Below, in pieces: positions 20,901 through 35,900 of a stretch of DNA of 64,000 nucleotides; the stretch's first letter is position 1; each line of letters begins with the position of its first letter. A program made the position numbers and the translations under genes. The notes below the pieces were generated by a model that worked only from the letters and a program-made list of their open reading frames with translations, searched no databases and had not been told where the DNA came from. The stretch lies in contig VWZS01006721.1 of the NCBI GenBank assembly GCA_013397075.1, positions 2,210,896 to 2,274,895 of the forward strand, read 5' to 3'. Origin of the DNA: Rhabdornis inornatus. Lineage: Eukaryota > Chordata > Aves > Passeriformes > Rhabdornithidae.

Positions 20901-23900
20901 GAAAGCACCTGTGCCAGAGTCAATTAACCATTTGCTCTGCACCAATGCCCAGAACACGTAACATCAGTGATTTACAAGAACAGTTTGTATCCTAACAGCA
21001 TTCTGAAGGCACAAAGGATTCCCAGTGATGCCATTACTCTGCCAGAATTTCTAGGGCACATTCAGGCACCAAAACCTAAACCCCTACACATCTAACATAC
21101 ATTGGGGACTATGAGGTCAGTCATGTATGTAAAATATCTGAAAAACAGCTAAACATCTTCCTGCTATGTAATAGTCTGAGACTAGGAAACACAGGGCACG
21201 CCTCCCCATACAGAGGTGGGGTGCACAACATAAAAAGACATCCAAGCTGAAGAGTTTAAACACACTTCTTAATTTGGGTTCAGATGCCATTGCATCACTT
21301 CCCCTTTGAGTACCACACCCCTGATTTCCTCTTCATTGTCTAGGATTCAGGGAACCACAGATTAATTTCAGTATCTCCTCCCATTCCTGTCCCAACAATA
21401 TCAGTAAACCGACTTTGCCTCAAGGTGAAGAAACTCCCCTCAGCTCCAAATGCTTTTGTGTCAAATTCTTACAAATACATGGAATGGAACAGCAAAATAT
21501 CTCATGGATAAGCGAGCGGCAGATCTGTCAGTGAAGAATCACTTGTCTATTCAATCCTTTAATAAAATATACACAGCCCCATTTTTCTGAAGTATTTGAT
21601 TCAGCATGGTATTACTGATGCACTTCACCAAAGTATTGTAAATGCCCACGAATTATACCATGAGATACCATTTCACTCATGGTACCAACAAGGCAACCAG
21701 AGCTGCTGAGTGGAATTTGCTCCACCATGCAATAAGGTACATGATGCAAAATTAGACATTTATAATTGTTATGGTCCACACAGCTCACAGGAGTTGCAAA
21801 ATAACACAGGCTCTGCAACATCTCCACCAATATCCACCTTAAATCAGCATCTAGACATAAAGTTTCTGACATACTTTAAACTATTATATTCTGATATTTG
21901 GTGCACATTTGTGATGTTAAAAATAAGGCTTAAAAGATAAAAACTGTACCAAGCTGTACTTACAATTTCAAACACAGAGACTTAGTACAATTGCAAGGCT
22001 TCCTGGGGCGGTTTGCAGACTCAGAAGAAATTATTCTGTGGGGGGAAAAAGGGCATTTATATACACATAGTTCTATCACTTTCTTCCTATTTTAAATTCA
22101 TGTAAACAGCTCATAGTAAAAACTTAGAAGAAATCTTCATATTCCCCTTGTATTAGGCTTTTGGCTGACTGTGTTTAAGTAACTATTATAAATAGTGCCT
22201 TTCCTACCCAGAAGGAGATTTGCTGCAAATTTGGATGCATGCCTGAAGTAGAAATTAGGCTTTAAAACTAGAGGAAACATAACTAAAAAACCGGAGTCAG
22301 GGAAACCTTCCCAGAATCCCTTCAAGTGCAGTGAGACCAGATCCAACCAAAAATCACACAACATGATTGTGCCTTTTCTTTTGTTCTACATGGAATTAAA
22401 AAAATCCCAGAAAACAAAAAAATATCCTCTTTTGAATTATGGAAAAGCAAGCCAAACCACAGTATTCAGTTTCCAGATAAATTTTGTAGTAGACACAGTC
22501 TTTAACTGCTCCTAAAACTTGGATTTTGTGACACTAATCACTTCTGATGAGATTTGTTCCATCCCTATCCAGCAATTTCTGCCCGTAATACCAGGGAGAT
22601 TAAATCAAACCCATTCATTTGAATAGCTGCATCTGGATTTGGGATTAGTTTGCAGCAGTTGAGGTTGCAGCAACAAAAAGCACCTTCATGTTCACAATTT
22701 CCAGCAAACAGTAACACAAAAGGACTATGCAGAACAGCTAAGCCTGCTTGCTGGATTGGCAAAGGGAAAATAATACACGTTAGCTGTTATTTTCATCCTT
22801 AAAGGAAAAATGCAAGACAGAAAAAAGCCAAAGCTTCCTATAAGGATCCATTTTGCTGTTTGACTGAATTTCTGCATGTGTTAAGCATCTAGCTTATATG
22901 TTGTCCAGAACCTCTTTGCAGAAATTTTGAGAAATAGTTGAGGCCTGTAGCTCACAGGTACTGTTGCAAATAATAAATGAGCAACAGGGAGCTTTCAAGT
23001 CAACCTCCTGCTACATGAGCTCAAAAAACAGAAATGAAAACACAGCTTTGATCAATAGACTGGCTCAAATGTCAGAGAGATCCAAACCCTTCAGTCAGAG
23101 GTCATAATCACACCACAGCACACTTGAGTGTCTTCAAGAATTCCCCAAACCAAACTCCAAGACCCCATGCTTATCCAAGCAGCCTATTCTACAGGTTTTG
23201 GGATTTTTTTTTTTCAAAACTCTTACCCGTTAAATGGCAGCCGTGCCTGGGACTGGACACTGGATGTCCCTGTGAAGCCAGTGTTGCTTGCTATAGATAC
23301 ATAGGATGACTGTTGTAGCTAACAAAACAAAAAGATTAATGCCTGATATGAGAAAAATTATACACAAGAGGATGTGTTGCTAGTCTTTAAATTAGATTTC
23401 CAGATATTGCTATAAAAATAACTTGCCTGTAAGACTTAGACCAGGTGGCAACTTCCTGCCTCCTTTATAACTTCGCATAAAAATACTATTTTAGATTGTA
23501 TTTTTTGTTGTCTATTACAGTGTCTAGATCCATACAGATGACAGGGATAACAAACAGAAATGTTCAGACCACCAACAGTTCCTGCTCCTAAAAACATGTT
23601 CATTTTCTCCTTAACAGAACAGAATCACTTCCTGCACAAATTAGTAGCTTCCTTTATATACAAGCCACTTACTATGAAAGTAAGCAAAATGGTTTACATT
23701 CTAACTCCTCTGCATACCTGAAACCACCACTTATTTTTCACATAACAAAAAATAATTTTATAAGAATCTGCCAAACAACACTGCTCTGGGCTACCTTCTT
23801 TAGCATTACCTACAAGCAGCTGTTTGCTCCTGCTGGGCCAGGTTCTGGGAACATATTGGCACATAGCAAGATACAGACCTACTGGGGCCAGGCAAATAGG

Positions 23901-26900
23901 GGCAGGTTGTGACTGGAACACAAACCTGAGAGGGGAGGTCCAACATGCTAATTTTAAGTAAAATTTGCAGAATGAGACTGGAAGGACACAATAACAATCT
24001 TCAGGGTCAAACTGCAACTGTGACAAAACCAAAAGGCAACCAGAAACCAGTCTGGTACCAATAATGCCAGGAGCTATCAGAGTCTTTGTTTCTACAAAGA
24101 CTCTGCCTTCAGCAGAACATTTAATTTATTCTTTTCATCCTGATCTTGGCAAACAGCAAAAAACTAATCCCTAGGCCTCAGTTGGGGTGACTGGTACCAG
24201 CTGCTTCTGACCCCTGGCAATGTGCTTAGCATTAACTAACATAATTTTATAATGAAGACAGCCATACTCTGTGACCAAGCAGGTCACATATATGCTCCCT
24301 TTTTCCTCATCATCAGGCCCTGAAGGTCCTGTGAAGCAAGCAGACAAACCAATAGGATTTCTTCTTCCCTTCACTACAGGTCTCAGGATTCCTGGGCACC
24401 AGGCCAACTACTCTGTTCCTTACTGGCCATGGAGGTCTCAGGCACCCAGATAATAGGTGGTGGTGACTGGCATGGAACAGGGAAGCGTAACAGCACACAG
24501 CAGTTACAAAATCAAGCTGTTGCAAGTCCTAAGTGATGAACTTGGACTGGAACTGCTGCTGGACACTGAGCCCACTGTGATCACCAGTGGCCAGGGTCAC
24601 CTCCACTGACATCTGCTTCCTCCGAGGACCAAATGACTTGTACTCTTTCATATGATTTTCAAGCCTAGGTTGTGATTGTTAAAGTGATAAAGCAAACTGT
24701 GTATCAAGATCTGACCCAGCATGCAGAGGGTCTGGGTGATTAGAAATTCCAGGTTGAGATCTAGGTGATTTGACTAAGTTGGCACAATAAATTCTGTACT
24801 ACGCTATTCAAAATTGTACTACACTGATTCTGCTTATAGAAACACTGTGCTATTATGCTAATAAAAACTTCTGTTGAGAAAACAAAGCTTCAATTGCAAC
24901 TACAATTGCAATTAAAGTGCCATCATCATTCTGCCAAGGGCCCCTAAAAGAAACTGTTGCCTCAGTGTCAGGTGACAGTCACAGAGCAGGAACCTTTAAG
25001 AGAAAGGCAGAATATTCCACAAGAGCAGCATTTGCTTAACCATCTCTGGGAAAGCCATACCTGTGTGACATACTGAGCTGGAAGGACTGCATAGCCGACA
25101 TTTCCTGTGCCAGGGGCTGGTGCCAGCACAGTGCCTGGAGGGAGGTTGGTGAGGTTGGGCTGGATCTGTGGCAGTGGAGTGGCTGGCATGATAAGTCTTT
25201 GTTGGGGCTGACTAGTAGTGACTATTTGAGAAGTTGAGTTGATTGGTTTGGGCACCACCTGGAGAGAAAACAGCTCTTTATAAAAGCAGTGTTTCAGTCA
25301 TTCAGAACACACTTTCATCAGTAGAACTTTTTTTTTAGAGAACTGGATGCAGACTTTTTTTCTGTCCAGCCAAAACAGGTGAGGAGTATTACATGACAAA
25401 CTTACTCACCTGTTTCACAGTCTGTGCTGGTACTATGGGAACTGACATACGCACTGGGGTCGCGTTCACCACCACAGGCTTCGCTGGTGTCAAGAAACAA
25501 CATCATATGAATGAGTGTTAGTCACTCCAAGCCCACAGTTCAGCCCTTCAGACTTCCACACGTGCATAACACAGAGGTAGTACTTCACACTGTAACTCAT
25601 GGCATGCAACACTTGAGTCTAGATAACATCTTTGTAAACAGGTATTTGGCTCAAGAGCATGTGCACGCATTTCATAGCAATGGCTTAAAAAAATCAGCCA
25701 GGGTGCAGACCTCCTCTGGACACTGGATTTCCCTTACATCCCTTTTTCCTTTGAAATCTTTTATTCCATCACTGCTCTGGAAAACATGGACAGAAAACAG
25801 CAAAAACATCTGGCACTTCTAAAGCAATTTACATGGAAAGATCTTCATGTTACAGGAGTTTTGGCAATATGCTTGTGAGTTGTCCTGTCTTCACACTATA
25901 GAGGAGATGGGAGAGGCCACGAACCACCCACAAATCTTGTAAACTAGGGAAAAGCAACCTAAAATACTCCTGGGATTCAGGCCCAACTACAGAGCAATTT
26001 GACACAAAGAAGCGTTTTCACATACAAATCAGAGGTAGTAACAGAATACGGAATTTACGGAAGTCTTACCACAAAACCAAGTACATCCGGCAGTCTTCAC
26101 AGATCTGTTATGTATTCATTTTAATTGTTACAGAACAAACATGAAAGAAAACCCAACAGAGACCTCAGACAGTGTGTTACCAGCAGCACTTACCCTGTTG
26201 CAGAGGCTGAGTATTCGTACTGGGATTTTGACTGGCAGATTGGGTTGAGCTACTGGCTGTTGTGGCAGTAACGAGTCTGACATAATGGAACTTGCTTCCA
26301 GGTACCTGAATCTGCTGAACATTGGGCGCAGTTGCCAAGGGAATAATTGTCTTAAATTGAGATGTACCCACTCCTCCTACAGTAATGGTCTGCACTGCTG
26401 ATTTCACAGCCTGTTAAGCCAACACAGACAGCACGAAGTTATTTGTACAAAGGCAGAAAGAATATCAGCATTTTTATTTCTCAGTTCGTTAGTTGGCAAC
26501 TCTAGCATACCATTTGTACCCTTGAGAGAGAAGACAGTTACCCCCTTTTTGCTTTCAAAAGTAGAACAGAAGCAAAGGGATTAAATGCCTCTCAATAGCT
26601 CAGAGTAAATTCAGCTCCATTTTCAATGCTCTACACCAAACACCAGAGTAAACTAGTATTTACATGAGTAGGGTGACTCAGTCCACTTCACAAGATACAA
26701 CATCTGCCAAAACTATTTCAGGTGACTACAGTTTTGTTTTCCAATCAAGCAACCAAATATAGAAATATTCCTACTATTAAAAACACATGGTAAGAACTTG
26801 CCGAACAGTTTGTGCTGGACTGCATTATAATTTATCTGCGTGTGTACAGACATGTACTGTTAAGTTAGTTTGTGATTAATCCATAGAAATCACTGTGCAA

Positions 26901-29900
26901 CCCTTGAGAGGAAAAAGCAACAGAATCCATAAACTGATGGACATCAGAAAGAGTACAAGCTGAGAAATGAAAGAAGCAAGAACAATGAAGAGTAGCAAAA
27001 CAAATTCATTAAGAAAAAAGGCAAAATGCTGAAAAAAAGGGAGCTTAGCAGAACTGTGCTACCTTACAGCTGGAGTATCAGTATACCCAGAATTTGCAAA
27101 AGTTCATCTTTCCAACTTTTCTCATACTACAAACTAATAACAAGAAAGTTTTATTTTATTTATATACATTCATCAGTCTACTGATTTGATAACAGCCTCT
27201 TTTCCCAGACTTGCTCAAACCTTGATTTCATCCTTTTTCTCCTTCCATTCAACTTTTTTTAGCGCTCAGCTTTTCATTCTCTGTATCTTTTACTATTGGT
27301 ATTAAGAACATTGTCCTTGACATCAAGTTTAAGTATTACATTTGGTTGACAGTATGATGTGAATTCTCATGAGAACATTTTCCCAGCTGCCCAGCTTTTA
27401 GCAACAATTGAAATCTCAATTTGCGCACATTTTACTAGGAAAAAAACCTATGTCTTCTAAAAGGTGTTTTCTTGGGATTTTTTATTTTTCTTAAGACATT
27501 GAAACCTTAACAAGCCAGAGCATCAAAATAAGCACTATGTGCAAGCACAGTCACAGGCATTATTAAAGGGAGATCAGTACTCTCTAGCACACAAATGAGC
27601 AGCTGCTATCCAAGGACAACTGGGAAAATCGTAAAATTCAAGGAACAGTTCTTCTAAGGGCGTGTTCTTGGGCCCAGTGAAGACAGGTGAAGCCCCTGTG
27701 TTGTATCAGATAGCTTTGCATCAGAACTCCCACAGACATTTCCATTTTTTCACTTAAGGTGCTTGCATTAGAGAGACTTAACCTTTAAACAACTATTTCA
27801 AAAGATAATTTTCCCTACGGGAAAAAAAGTTCAAATCTTTATGGTGTCCATATTCCCATATCAGCATTCCAATTATCTCCTGTATCAGTAAGATAAGACT
27901 GGGAAAATCTGAGTCTCATGATGTACATGCATGTCCACTCCCAGCTATATCCATACTCTGGATATAGTTACACCCATACACATCATTTCATATTTACCAC
28001 AACAAGACTACAGATATTATGATAGAAAAAGATTTACCTAAGATCACAAAAGAAGAAAACAGCAGAAACTGTCATTTGTAAGAAAGGTCAGTTTTGTCTT
28101 GTGATTAATTAATGCAAAACTATTTACAAAAGCTATTACGGAAAACCCCGTTTTTCTAGGAATGAGACATAGGAAATAAATAATTTCTGGTTCTGTAGGT
28201 TTCAGCCCAGACCTCTACAGCAGGAATATGAACTCCACTGCTGCAAACCTCAGAAACACCTGGAAAGCAGCCCTAGGCAGTGGCATGGAAACACTGGCAG
28301 AAGAGAGAGAACCACCTGAAGAACTCCTCCTCATGTCACAGAGTTCTTCAAGTGACTTGGGAGATTCAGTACACAGAAACAAGAATTTGCACCAAGTGGG
28401 GCTTTCCAGGTTGGAAAGCTGCTTTCTAACAGCATGCCCTTGTATGGGCTTGCAATGGTTTGCATCCCTCAACTGAAGAAGTACACACTCCTCAAGGCAA
28501 TACTTCTGCCATTCCTAAGCAAACACCATTCCAAGAACACCATTGTGTCAGATGGACAGCTGCCAACCTGTGGTCCAACACTCCAGTTTCCAGCAAGCAA
28601 TGACACAGACAAACCAGAAGACAAAGGAAAGTCAGTCTGTACCTGGGTGGTTGTGTGGTTGACTATAGCCTTCCCAGGGGAGGAGGGTGCTGACTGCTGC
28701 ACTGTGAGGATCTGCTGTCCTAACGCTACATTCAGTGGGACGCCCACCGTCTTCTGGGGGGAGTTGGGAGGCTGGGAGGCCACTGACACCACTGTTAGCT
28801 GCTTGGCAAAACAAAAAGCAGTTTAAAGCTCTGTGCAGGATACAGGACCCTGTACATATACATTCCCCTCCTCAGGACAGTACAGCTCTCCACCAGAACA
28901 GAGCTCCTTCTGTGAACAACGGTGCTGCATTTAACCACAACTCACACATGTCCAGCTGTAACAACAGCAGACAAAGCCCTTAAGAACTTGAAGGCATCAC
29001 TGGTTTCCAGCAGCAAAAGGCTCCTGCAGAAACCTAGCCCTGCATCTGAATGGGAGTGAGGAGTTGTCTTTCATTTGTTTTGTCGGGGCTTTTTAAAGGA
29101 AATTATCCCATTGAAGCCTCAGCATTGTCCAGGGGGATATTCTAAATAAAAGTGTCATAATTGGTACAATGACTATTTCATCATAAATAGGAATTTTAAA
29201 GAAAAGCTGTTCAAAAGAAAAGAAAATTCTCAGCTCACACTACCGATTCAGTCAAAGTGTAAGAACATCATTACTTTCAAATCTACACTGCAGTTTCCCA
29301 TAGAGATCCAGTCTTCTGACCACATTTCAGTGTTTGAACGCTCTATATAACCATACCCCTTCCAAGGCTGGTTTTCTACTTTTTGTTCTAAACTTTATGT
29401 TTTTAGAAAAATCAGATACTTAGAATTACTTATCTACCCTAAAGAGTCTTTTCACACTCCCTCCTAGTTAAAAAAGTAACTTTAGAATAAAAATTAATTT
29501 CTTCTTTATGTTGTTTCTCATACTAATAACTGTGAAACACAAGTCTTTTACTCCACTTGTATAACATTACATCACTAAAGCACAGTCAAACTAAAAGAAT
29601 TCTTTATTCTTACTTTGCTTTTTATACATGATATTTAGTTTGCCTTCACTGTACATCTTGTCCCCCTACCTCTATTTCTCCAGCAATATTAGTCATCTCA
29701 AGACAATTATCAAACCTAAAACACAAGTGTCACCTTGACCTGTGCCAGTCTCCAGCTCCGCATTTGTGAAGGACTACTGCAAATCTCATTTACTTCAGAA
29801 GTGATCAGGGAAGACTAAATTTGCCTGTGCAGTAGCAGGCAATGGTTAATAAGCACTGACCTATTAATATTATTGAGGTCTCCTCTCAAACAGCCTGTTG

Positions 29901-32900
29901 ACGTTTTATGAAGGCATTAAAAATAGTCTGAGTGCTTGGCTAAGAGGGAACAGCTGCTCTCAGAATTGATGCTTAGGGAATGGCAAGAAATGGCAGGAAT
30001 GGGAAACTAGGCAGTAATGCATATCTACTTAAAACCATAGTAAGGGAGCCAGTTGAAAAAAATCTAAATTAGGGCATTACCACAGAGCATTGTGATGCAA
30101 AATGGAGACTCTGGAGATATTTTTATGGACTTAGGAGATATGTTTCTCTTGAGAGATAATAAACAGCTTGTAGCAAAGACACAGAGAGCTCCATTCAGAT
30201 CACTGTGCAGGAGGGATAGACGGTCCTTACCTTATTGGGGGATTTGAGTGGTGAGATAGCTATTTTATTCGGTGTCTGTTGTGTTGTTGTACTCAAAGAT
30301 GATCCAATGACTCCGCTCTCAGAGATCGTTATTGTCTTTGGTGGTGTCCCTGGAGCAGACTGTGAAAAAACCCTACCTATAAACAATGAAGATACCATCA
30401 GCTCCAGTTATCTCTGGTCACAGTAACTTTTAAAGCAAAGTTTTCCCTGCTATTTGTGCAATTTATCCCTGCTTCTGAGTGTACGGCCTGACAGGAATGA
30501 CACTGGCATTCTTTAAGTTAGATTTAGCAACAAAGAGGACAATAATTGCTATTATTACAAATAGAAAAAGAACTTGTTTGCTCTAGCTTAAAAAAAGATC
30601 CAAAATGCACATTGAGCTTTCCATGCCATTCAGCTGATAATTCTTGACAGCCAGGACAGCATCCTAAGGAGCAGAGCCCTCCAATACACCTGCACCACAC
30701 ACAAAGCACCCAGCCAGCTGGCAGTTTCCTGGGAAAGCCCTGGGCTGCTGCCAATGTACAGAGAAATTGAGCATCTGTGGGGGACTACTCCCTTTGAAAC
30801 CTCAGCCATCAAAAATGAGTTGTGTTACAGTGACAGAGAAGAAGGTGTTCGGTCTGTCTACAATCAGCTCTGAGCTTTTTGGGTTTTTTCTTTTCCCTAT
30901 TGATGGTTGTTTCTTTCACTGCCTAACAGTTTTTAGTCACACTACCACCCATGTTTTCATGTGTGTGTCATATATTCTCTCCCTTTTTACAATGCCAAAG
31001 AAGATCAAACATCAAAAATAGCAGCTCCAAATCATGAGATCACTTTCAGGAATATTGCAAACTCCCAGAATGGAAAACAGACTTTTTTTTCCCATACTTT
31101 CTAAGTTTCTTTCCAAAGAGTGCTTGACCACTGAGCTTTCCTCTGCTCCACTTTGGTTCAGAGTGTGAACCACTTTGGTTCATTTCTGTCATAGCTTCTG
31201 TCACCCATTCTCTTGTACTACATTTATAAAAATAAGAAACAAACAAATACCAGCATGACTTTTCCATCCAAAACCAACTAGTGGCATAACAATTAAAGTC
31301 AACTGGAACTAAGAAGAAAAAGCACTATCCTAATGGAAAATCAATTTGCCCTGAAGCCTATGTACTCTAAAATAACCACTTTTGTGTCTAACAGCACAGA
31401 CAGTTGCCAGGAGTTGCTAAAGCCACATGTAACCTGAAGAATGTCAGTGTGTGGGGAATTTCAACATCTAGAGGTTCCAATCCTTTGAGTTATTCTCTTG
31501 GTGAAGAAGCTTTCCCCTTCTCACTACATCTTCTCTGTACCCCTTGGCATTAGCTTCCTAAACAGAATCTGGTTGCTTATATCGACAAGCCTTTCAAATG
31601 TACAACTTCCACCTCAGCTTGCAGGAATTTCCAGGCAACTAAAAATATTTATCAGATTTATGGAAACATGCATACAAAATCAAAATACAAACCACAAATG
31701 TTACACCTTCCCTAAAGAGATGTCAGCCTCTCAAAGCTGGCAAGCTGTGCTGGCCGTTTGGAATGGTGAGGGAAAAACCAGTATGTAAAGATTTCCCTCT
31801 CAATTAGTGAAGCAACTTTACCTCCTAGAGATGCTTTTCTCACAGGCTCAGGCGATTTTTCAAAATACTGATTTAAAAACTGCAAGTTATTTCTAATGTT
31901 TTTGGGTTGGGTTTTTTTTTTGTTTGTTTGGATTGTTTTTTTAAACACAACTTAATTCAAATATTTATAAGCATAGCAATCTTCTTACAGGTTGATATAT
32001 TTGGTAAGGAATTTGAGAAAGGGGACAAACTGGGCAGTGGAGTGGGGAATTCCACTCTCACCTGGAACACATGTCAGGCTGCAGGAAGCCTGACAACTCA
32101 AGGAAAATATTATATTCCAGCTATGGGCCATTCACTAGCATTATCAGGGTTTTGAATATGGGAGACAGTTGCATCCTTTTTAAAACCAGCTCAAGCCCCA
32201 GTGCTATAAAGACTTTTCAAATTTGTTTAAATATGTGGAAAAGATTTTAGGCCTACTTAGGCTGATCAATCTGTAAGCAGTTAAACACATCCTTCAAAGC
32301 TCTAAAGACAACTCCAGCTTCCTACATTTGTCTTTTTCAGAAAAATTAGATGTCTAAGATGTTTAGGAATAGATAATGCCTTATTTATAATGGCAGTGTA
32401 ACTGTGGTTTTTTCTTTTTCTTTTAATTTTGTTGGTGTTTTTGCTGTTGTTCTGTGGTCGATTGGGCTTTTTGTTTTTTTTTTTAGTAAGGATATATAGA
32501 GTTGTTTTCCAACGAGAAAGACCATTTGTTATTTGCCTTAATTACTTTCTTAGACACTTCTGCAATGGTTATTTTTAAAGTAGGTGAGCAACTTAAGAAA
32601 AACACAGCTTTATTCACTTTTTTCATTCAAACATTTTTTTCTGTTACTTGCATGTATTACAATGAAGTCCAACCATAAGCAGATTAAAGTAATACAAAAG
32701 CATGTGTCTCCCTTTCCCCCTGTGTATTTATATAATGTTTCTACAAATACTTTCTGTTCATCAGGTAATCTTTTCTGCGGCTCTGGGGTTTTTCTTCTCC
32801 TCCCCAAAATCCATGAAGTAAAAGTACCTTGCAGTAAAAGCAACTCTGCAATTACCAAGATTATTCTAAATGAGCTAAGTATAAAGGTACCAACAACTGC

Positions 32901-35900
32901 ATTTACCTGCTTCTACCCAAAAAGTTTTCTGATTTTTTTTTCAACTGCTTGAGGTACTTTGACAGAAACTACAGTAGAATTGTTGAGACAGAAGAACTAC
33001 AATTACCATTTCTTTGAAAAGCCTTTTAAAAAATGGTAAAGCAAAACAAGTCAAAGTAGTACAACCTGCAATGACTGGTGACACTTGAGTGGTCTGCCCT
33101 GTAACAGCTTTGCTATTGATTGGTTTTGCAAATATCAGCTTGGTGATCACCGGGCCAGAAGTTGGGGTTCGAGTCTTCTTCGCAATCTAAAAGATGGAGG
33201 AAAAAAGATCTAAAGTAACTTGAGCATTTTGGATCTAAATTATTGAATTGTTAAGTACATTAAAAAATAAAAAGGGCAATACTTGCACACATAATTAGAA
33301 GAATAACTGTGTATCTTGCATTTCATCTCCATTTCTCCTTATGGAAAGAACTAGGAGATTATCCTTGACACTTCAGAATGCCAGCTACCAAAGTAGGATA
33401 GCCAAATCCCTCTCAGCTTTTTCAGAAGACAGCTCTCTGTGCAAACATCTCATCTTCAAGATGCTGAAATTATTTCTTACAGTTGTGGTTGATCTACATA
33501 AAAATGTTAAAATTAAATGCACAACTCTCCGTATTTGAAGCTTTAAATGAAGTAATTTCTTTTTCAGCCAACCAGGACAAAACTTGTCCCCTGGTGATTT
33601 AAATATGACCACTACTGCTCTGAAACATCCCTTGACCATTTTGACACCTGTTTTGCACAGCAGCACACTTGTTTTGCAAATGGGGAAAATTCCTTCTGCA
33701 ACAGTTCCCCAAAAATACATGGATTATCAGTGCCTAAAAGTTTTGAGTACTCACTAGCCAAGAACAAATTCGCTGGCTACCTCCAAGTACAAGGGGATCT
33801 ATTTTCATATTGTAATCCAGTCTCCTGAAACACAGCAATTCAATGACAGATCACTTCAGCATGAAATCTTTGTAAGCAGGAGTATATAGTCTTTAAAGTT
33901 TTAAAGACTTTTTTCCCCTTTTCCATACTGAGAGAAGTTAACTACCAGATGCATTTATTCCAACAGTTTTGATACATTGGCACCCAGCTAGTGAATAGTT
34001 CGATTTAGAGGCTGACTTTTTCTAAAGACTGTTGAGTTGCTGACTGCAGAGGCTGCCTGGGGATGTGGCCTGAGTCTGTGTGAGCACACTGGAAGGCATT
34101 ACTGAAACCCTAACACCTGCCCACCACCCCACAGGTCAGGCATATCCAGCCTCTCCCTCCACCACACACCCTCAGGCACATCCCATGGGCACCAGCCATC
34201 AATACCAGCAATATCAGAGAGGCACAACATTAACATCCACGTGGGGAGCCACCTCTCAAGGGCACAGAGCCACATTTATTACTCAAGCAGCTAAATCAGA
34301 ATTCTGCCTGACGTGCCAAGACACAGACCTGACAGTTACAAATGCTCAAATGAAGCAATTGAGTAGGCTGGAAGTTACGGTTTCCTACACAAAACCCCAT
34401 CTAGAGAATTTGTTGCCTGAAAACACCTTTTTTACAACCACATGAGGCAAAAACATTCACAGTATTCAGCAGCACATAACAAATTCCTCAGCTGCTCCAC
34501 AAAAAGCACGTATGAGGCTGCCCCACCTCCCAGCAGCAGTCATGGCACAGCCAGGGAAGCTGGAGCTCCCCTCTGCTGTGGCACTGGAGCCCTCCGGGCT
34601 GCTGTGGAAAGCCAAGGGCACCTCTGTGTGCCCGAGCTACACCCAGCAGGGAAGCCAGCAAGGAGCAACTCTGACACCAGGAACTACCAGAGAATGGATT
34701 TCATTTAAAGGAACCCATGTGCTGCTCCACAGTTACACTGTTCCTCAGAAGTAAGCTCCATCTCAGAACAAATATGCTGCTTTATGGGTGATATACAATT
34801 GTCAAGGCTTTAAAATGAAACAGAGGAGAAATAAACTTGTTCTTTTTGGAGATATATTAACTAAAACTTCGAAACAAAAGTTGTTTGGAGAAGGAAGCTT
34901 CAATTCACATCCCTGTCCACAAATTCAACTCAAAGCCATTTTTAAATTTCAAGGACTCAATTATCTTAGCACATAATACAGCTGATAGATGAGAAGGCAT
35001 TTTACCAGTAATTTTTTTTTTCAACTTGGACACACTTTAATTTCTGATTGATTCTACATATTTCATCTGCTTGATTTGAGATTTCTGTTTTGTTTAATCT
35101 TACCTTACCATAAGGTATTATTGCAACTCAACCACTATTGCTTTTTCTCTGAAGTGAGAGCAAAGTCTGGCTCAGAACATGATGAACACTCAGCAGGAAC
35201 AGCCAGCTCTGGATAACAGCAGTTGTTTCCCAGTAACAGTCAATAAATGTGCTTAAATGACTTACACAAATGTGTGTAAAATACTACTGTCCATTAACAC
35301 AAAGTATTTCAGAAAAAAACTTAAAAATCCCAAAATAACAGGTCAACACAATTAGCCCTGCTTCCCTCATACTAGACTTGCAGCATCCTCCTCAAACACA
35401 TTTCCCTCTGCTTTTTAGATGAACTGTTTGTCTACAAAGAGGGAGGTCAAATAAACAAGTGAATCCCCTCAGGGCTTAGGAAACAGCAAGACAAATGTGG
35501 TTGGTTATAAATCAGGAACAGCACTCCTGCCCCGACCTGCTGCCAAGCAAGCCTTTCTGAGGTTTATGGCACTGGATCACCCCATCCACCAGGGAAAAGC
35601 TTCTTGGCACCACTGGGAAACTCACTGCCCATCTCAGTAAAGACTGCAGAAGCCAGAGGAAATAATCAGGATGCCCCTTTGATACTTCAGAACAAGCAAG
35701 TTCTCTGGAGCACTCTGCCATTGCCTGTACTGATCACAAGGAGCTTAACGTTATCCCCCTGCCTCTGCAAGTTACTTTGAGTTGGACTGCAAATATATTC
35801 CCTGGAGCAAAAAGCTCTTTCATAAGAATGTTATTTTATTTAGGAGCACACAGCAACCTTCTTTACCTTACAGAAGCCAAGAGATTCACCTGCAAGCAAC

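Noticed and set aside
31455..31565. Possible CR1-like stretch (GGTGAAGAAGCTTTCCCCTT)
   Set aside because: Only a short partial resemblance, without the terminal repeat or consistent flanking blocks.
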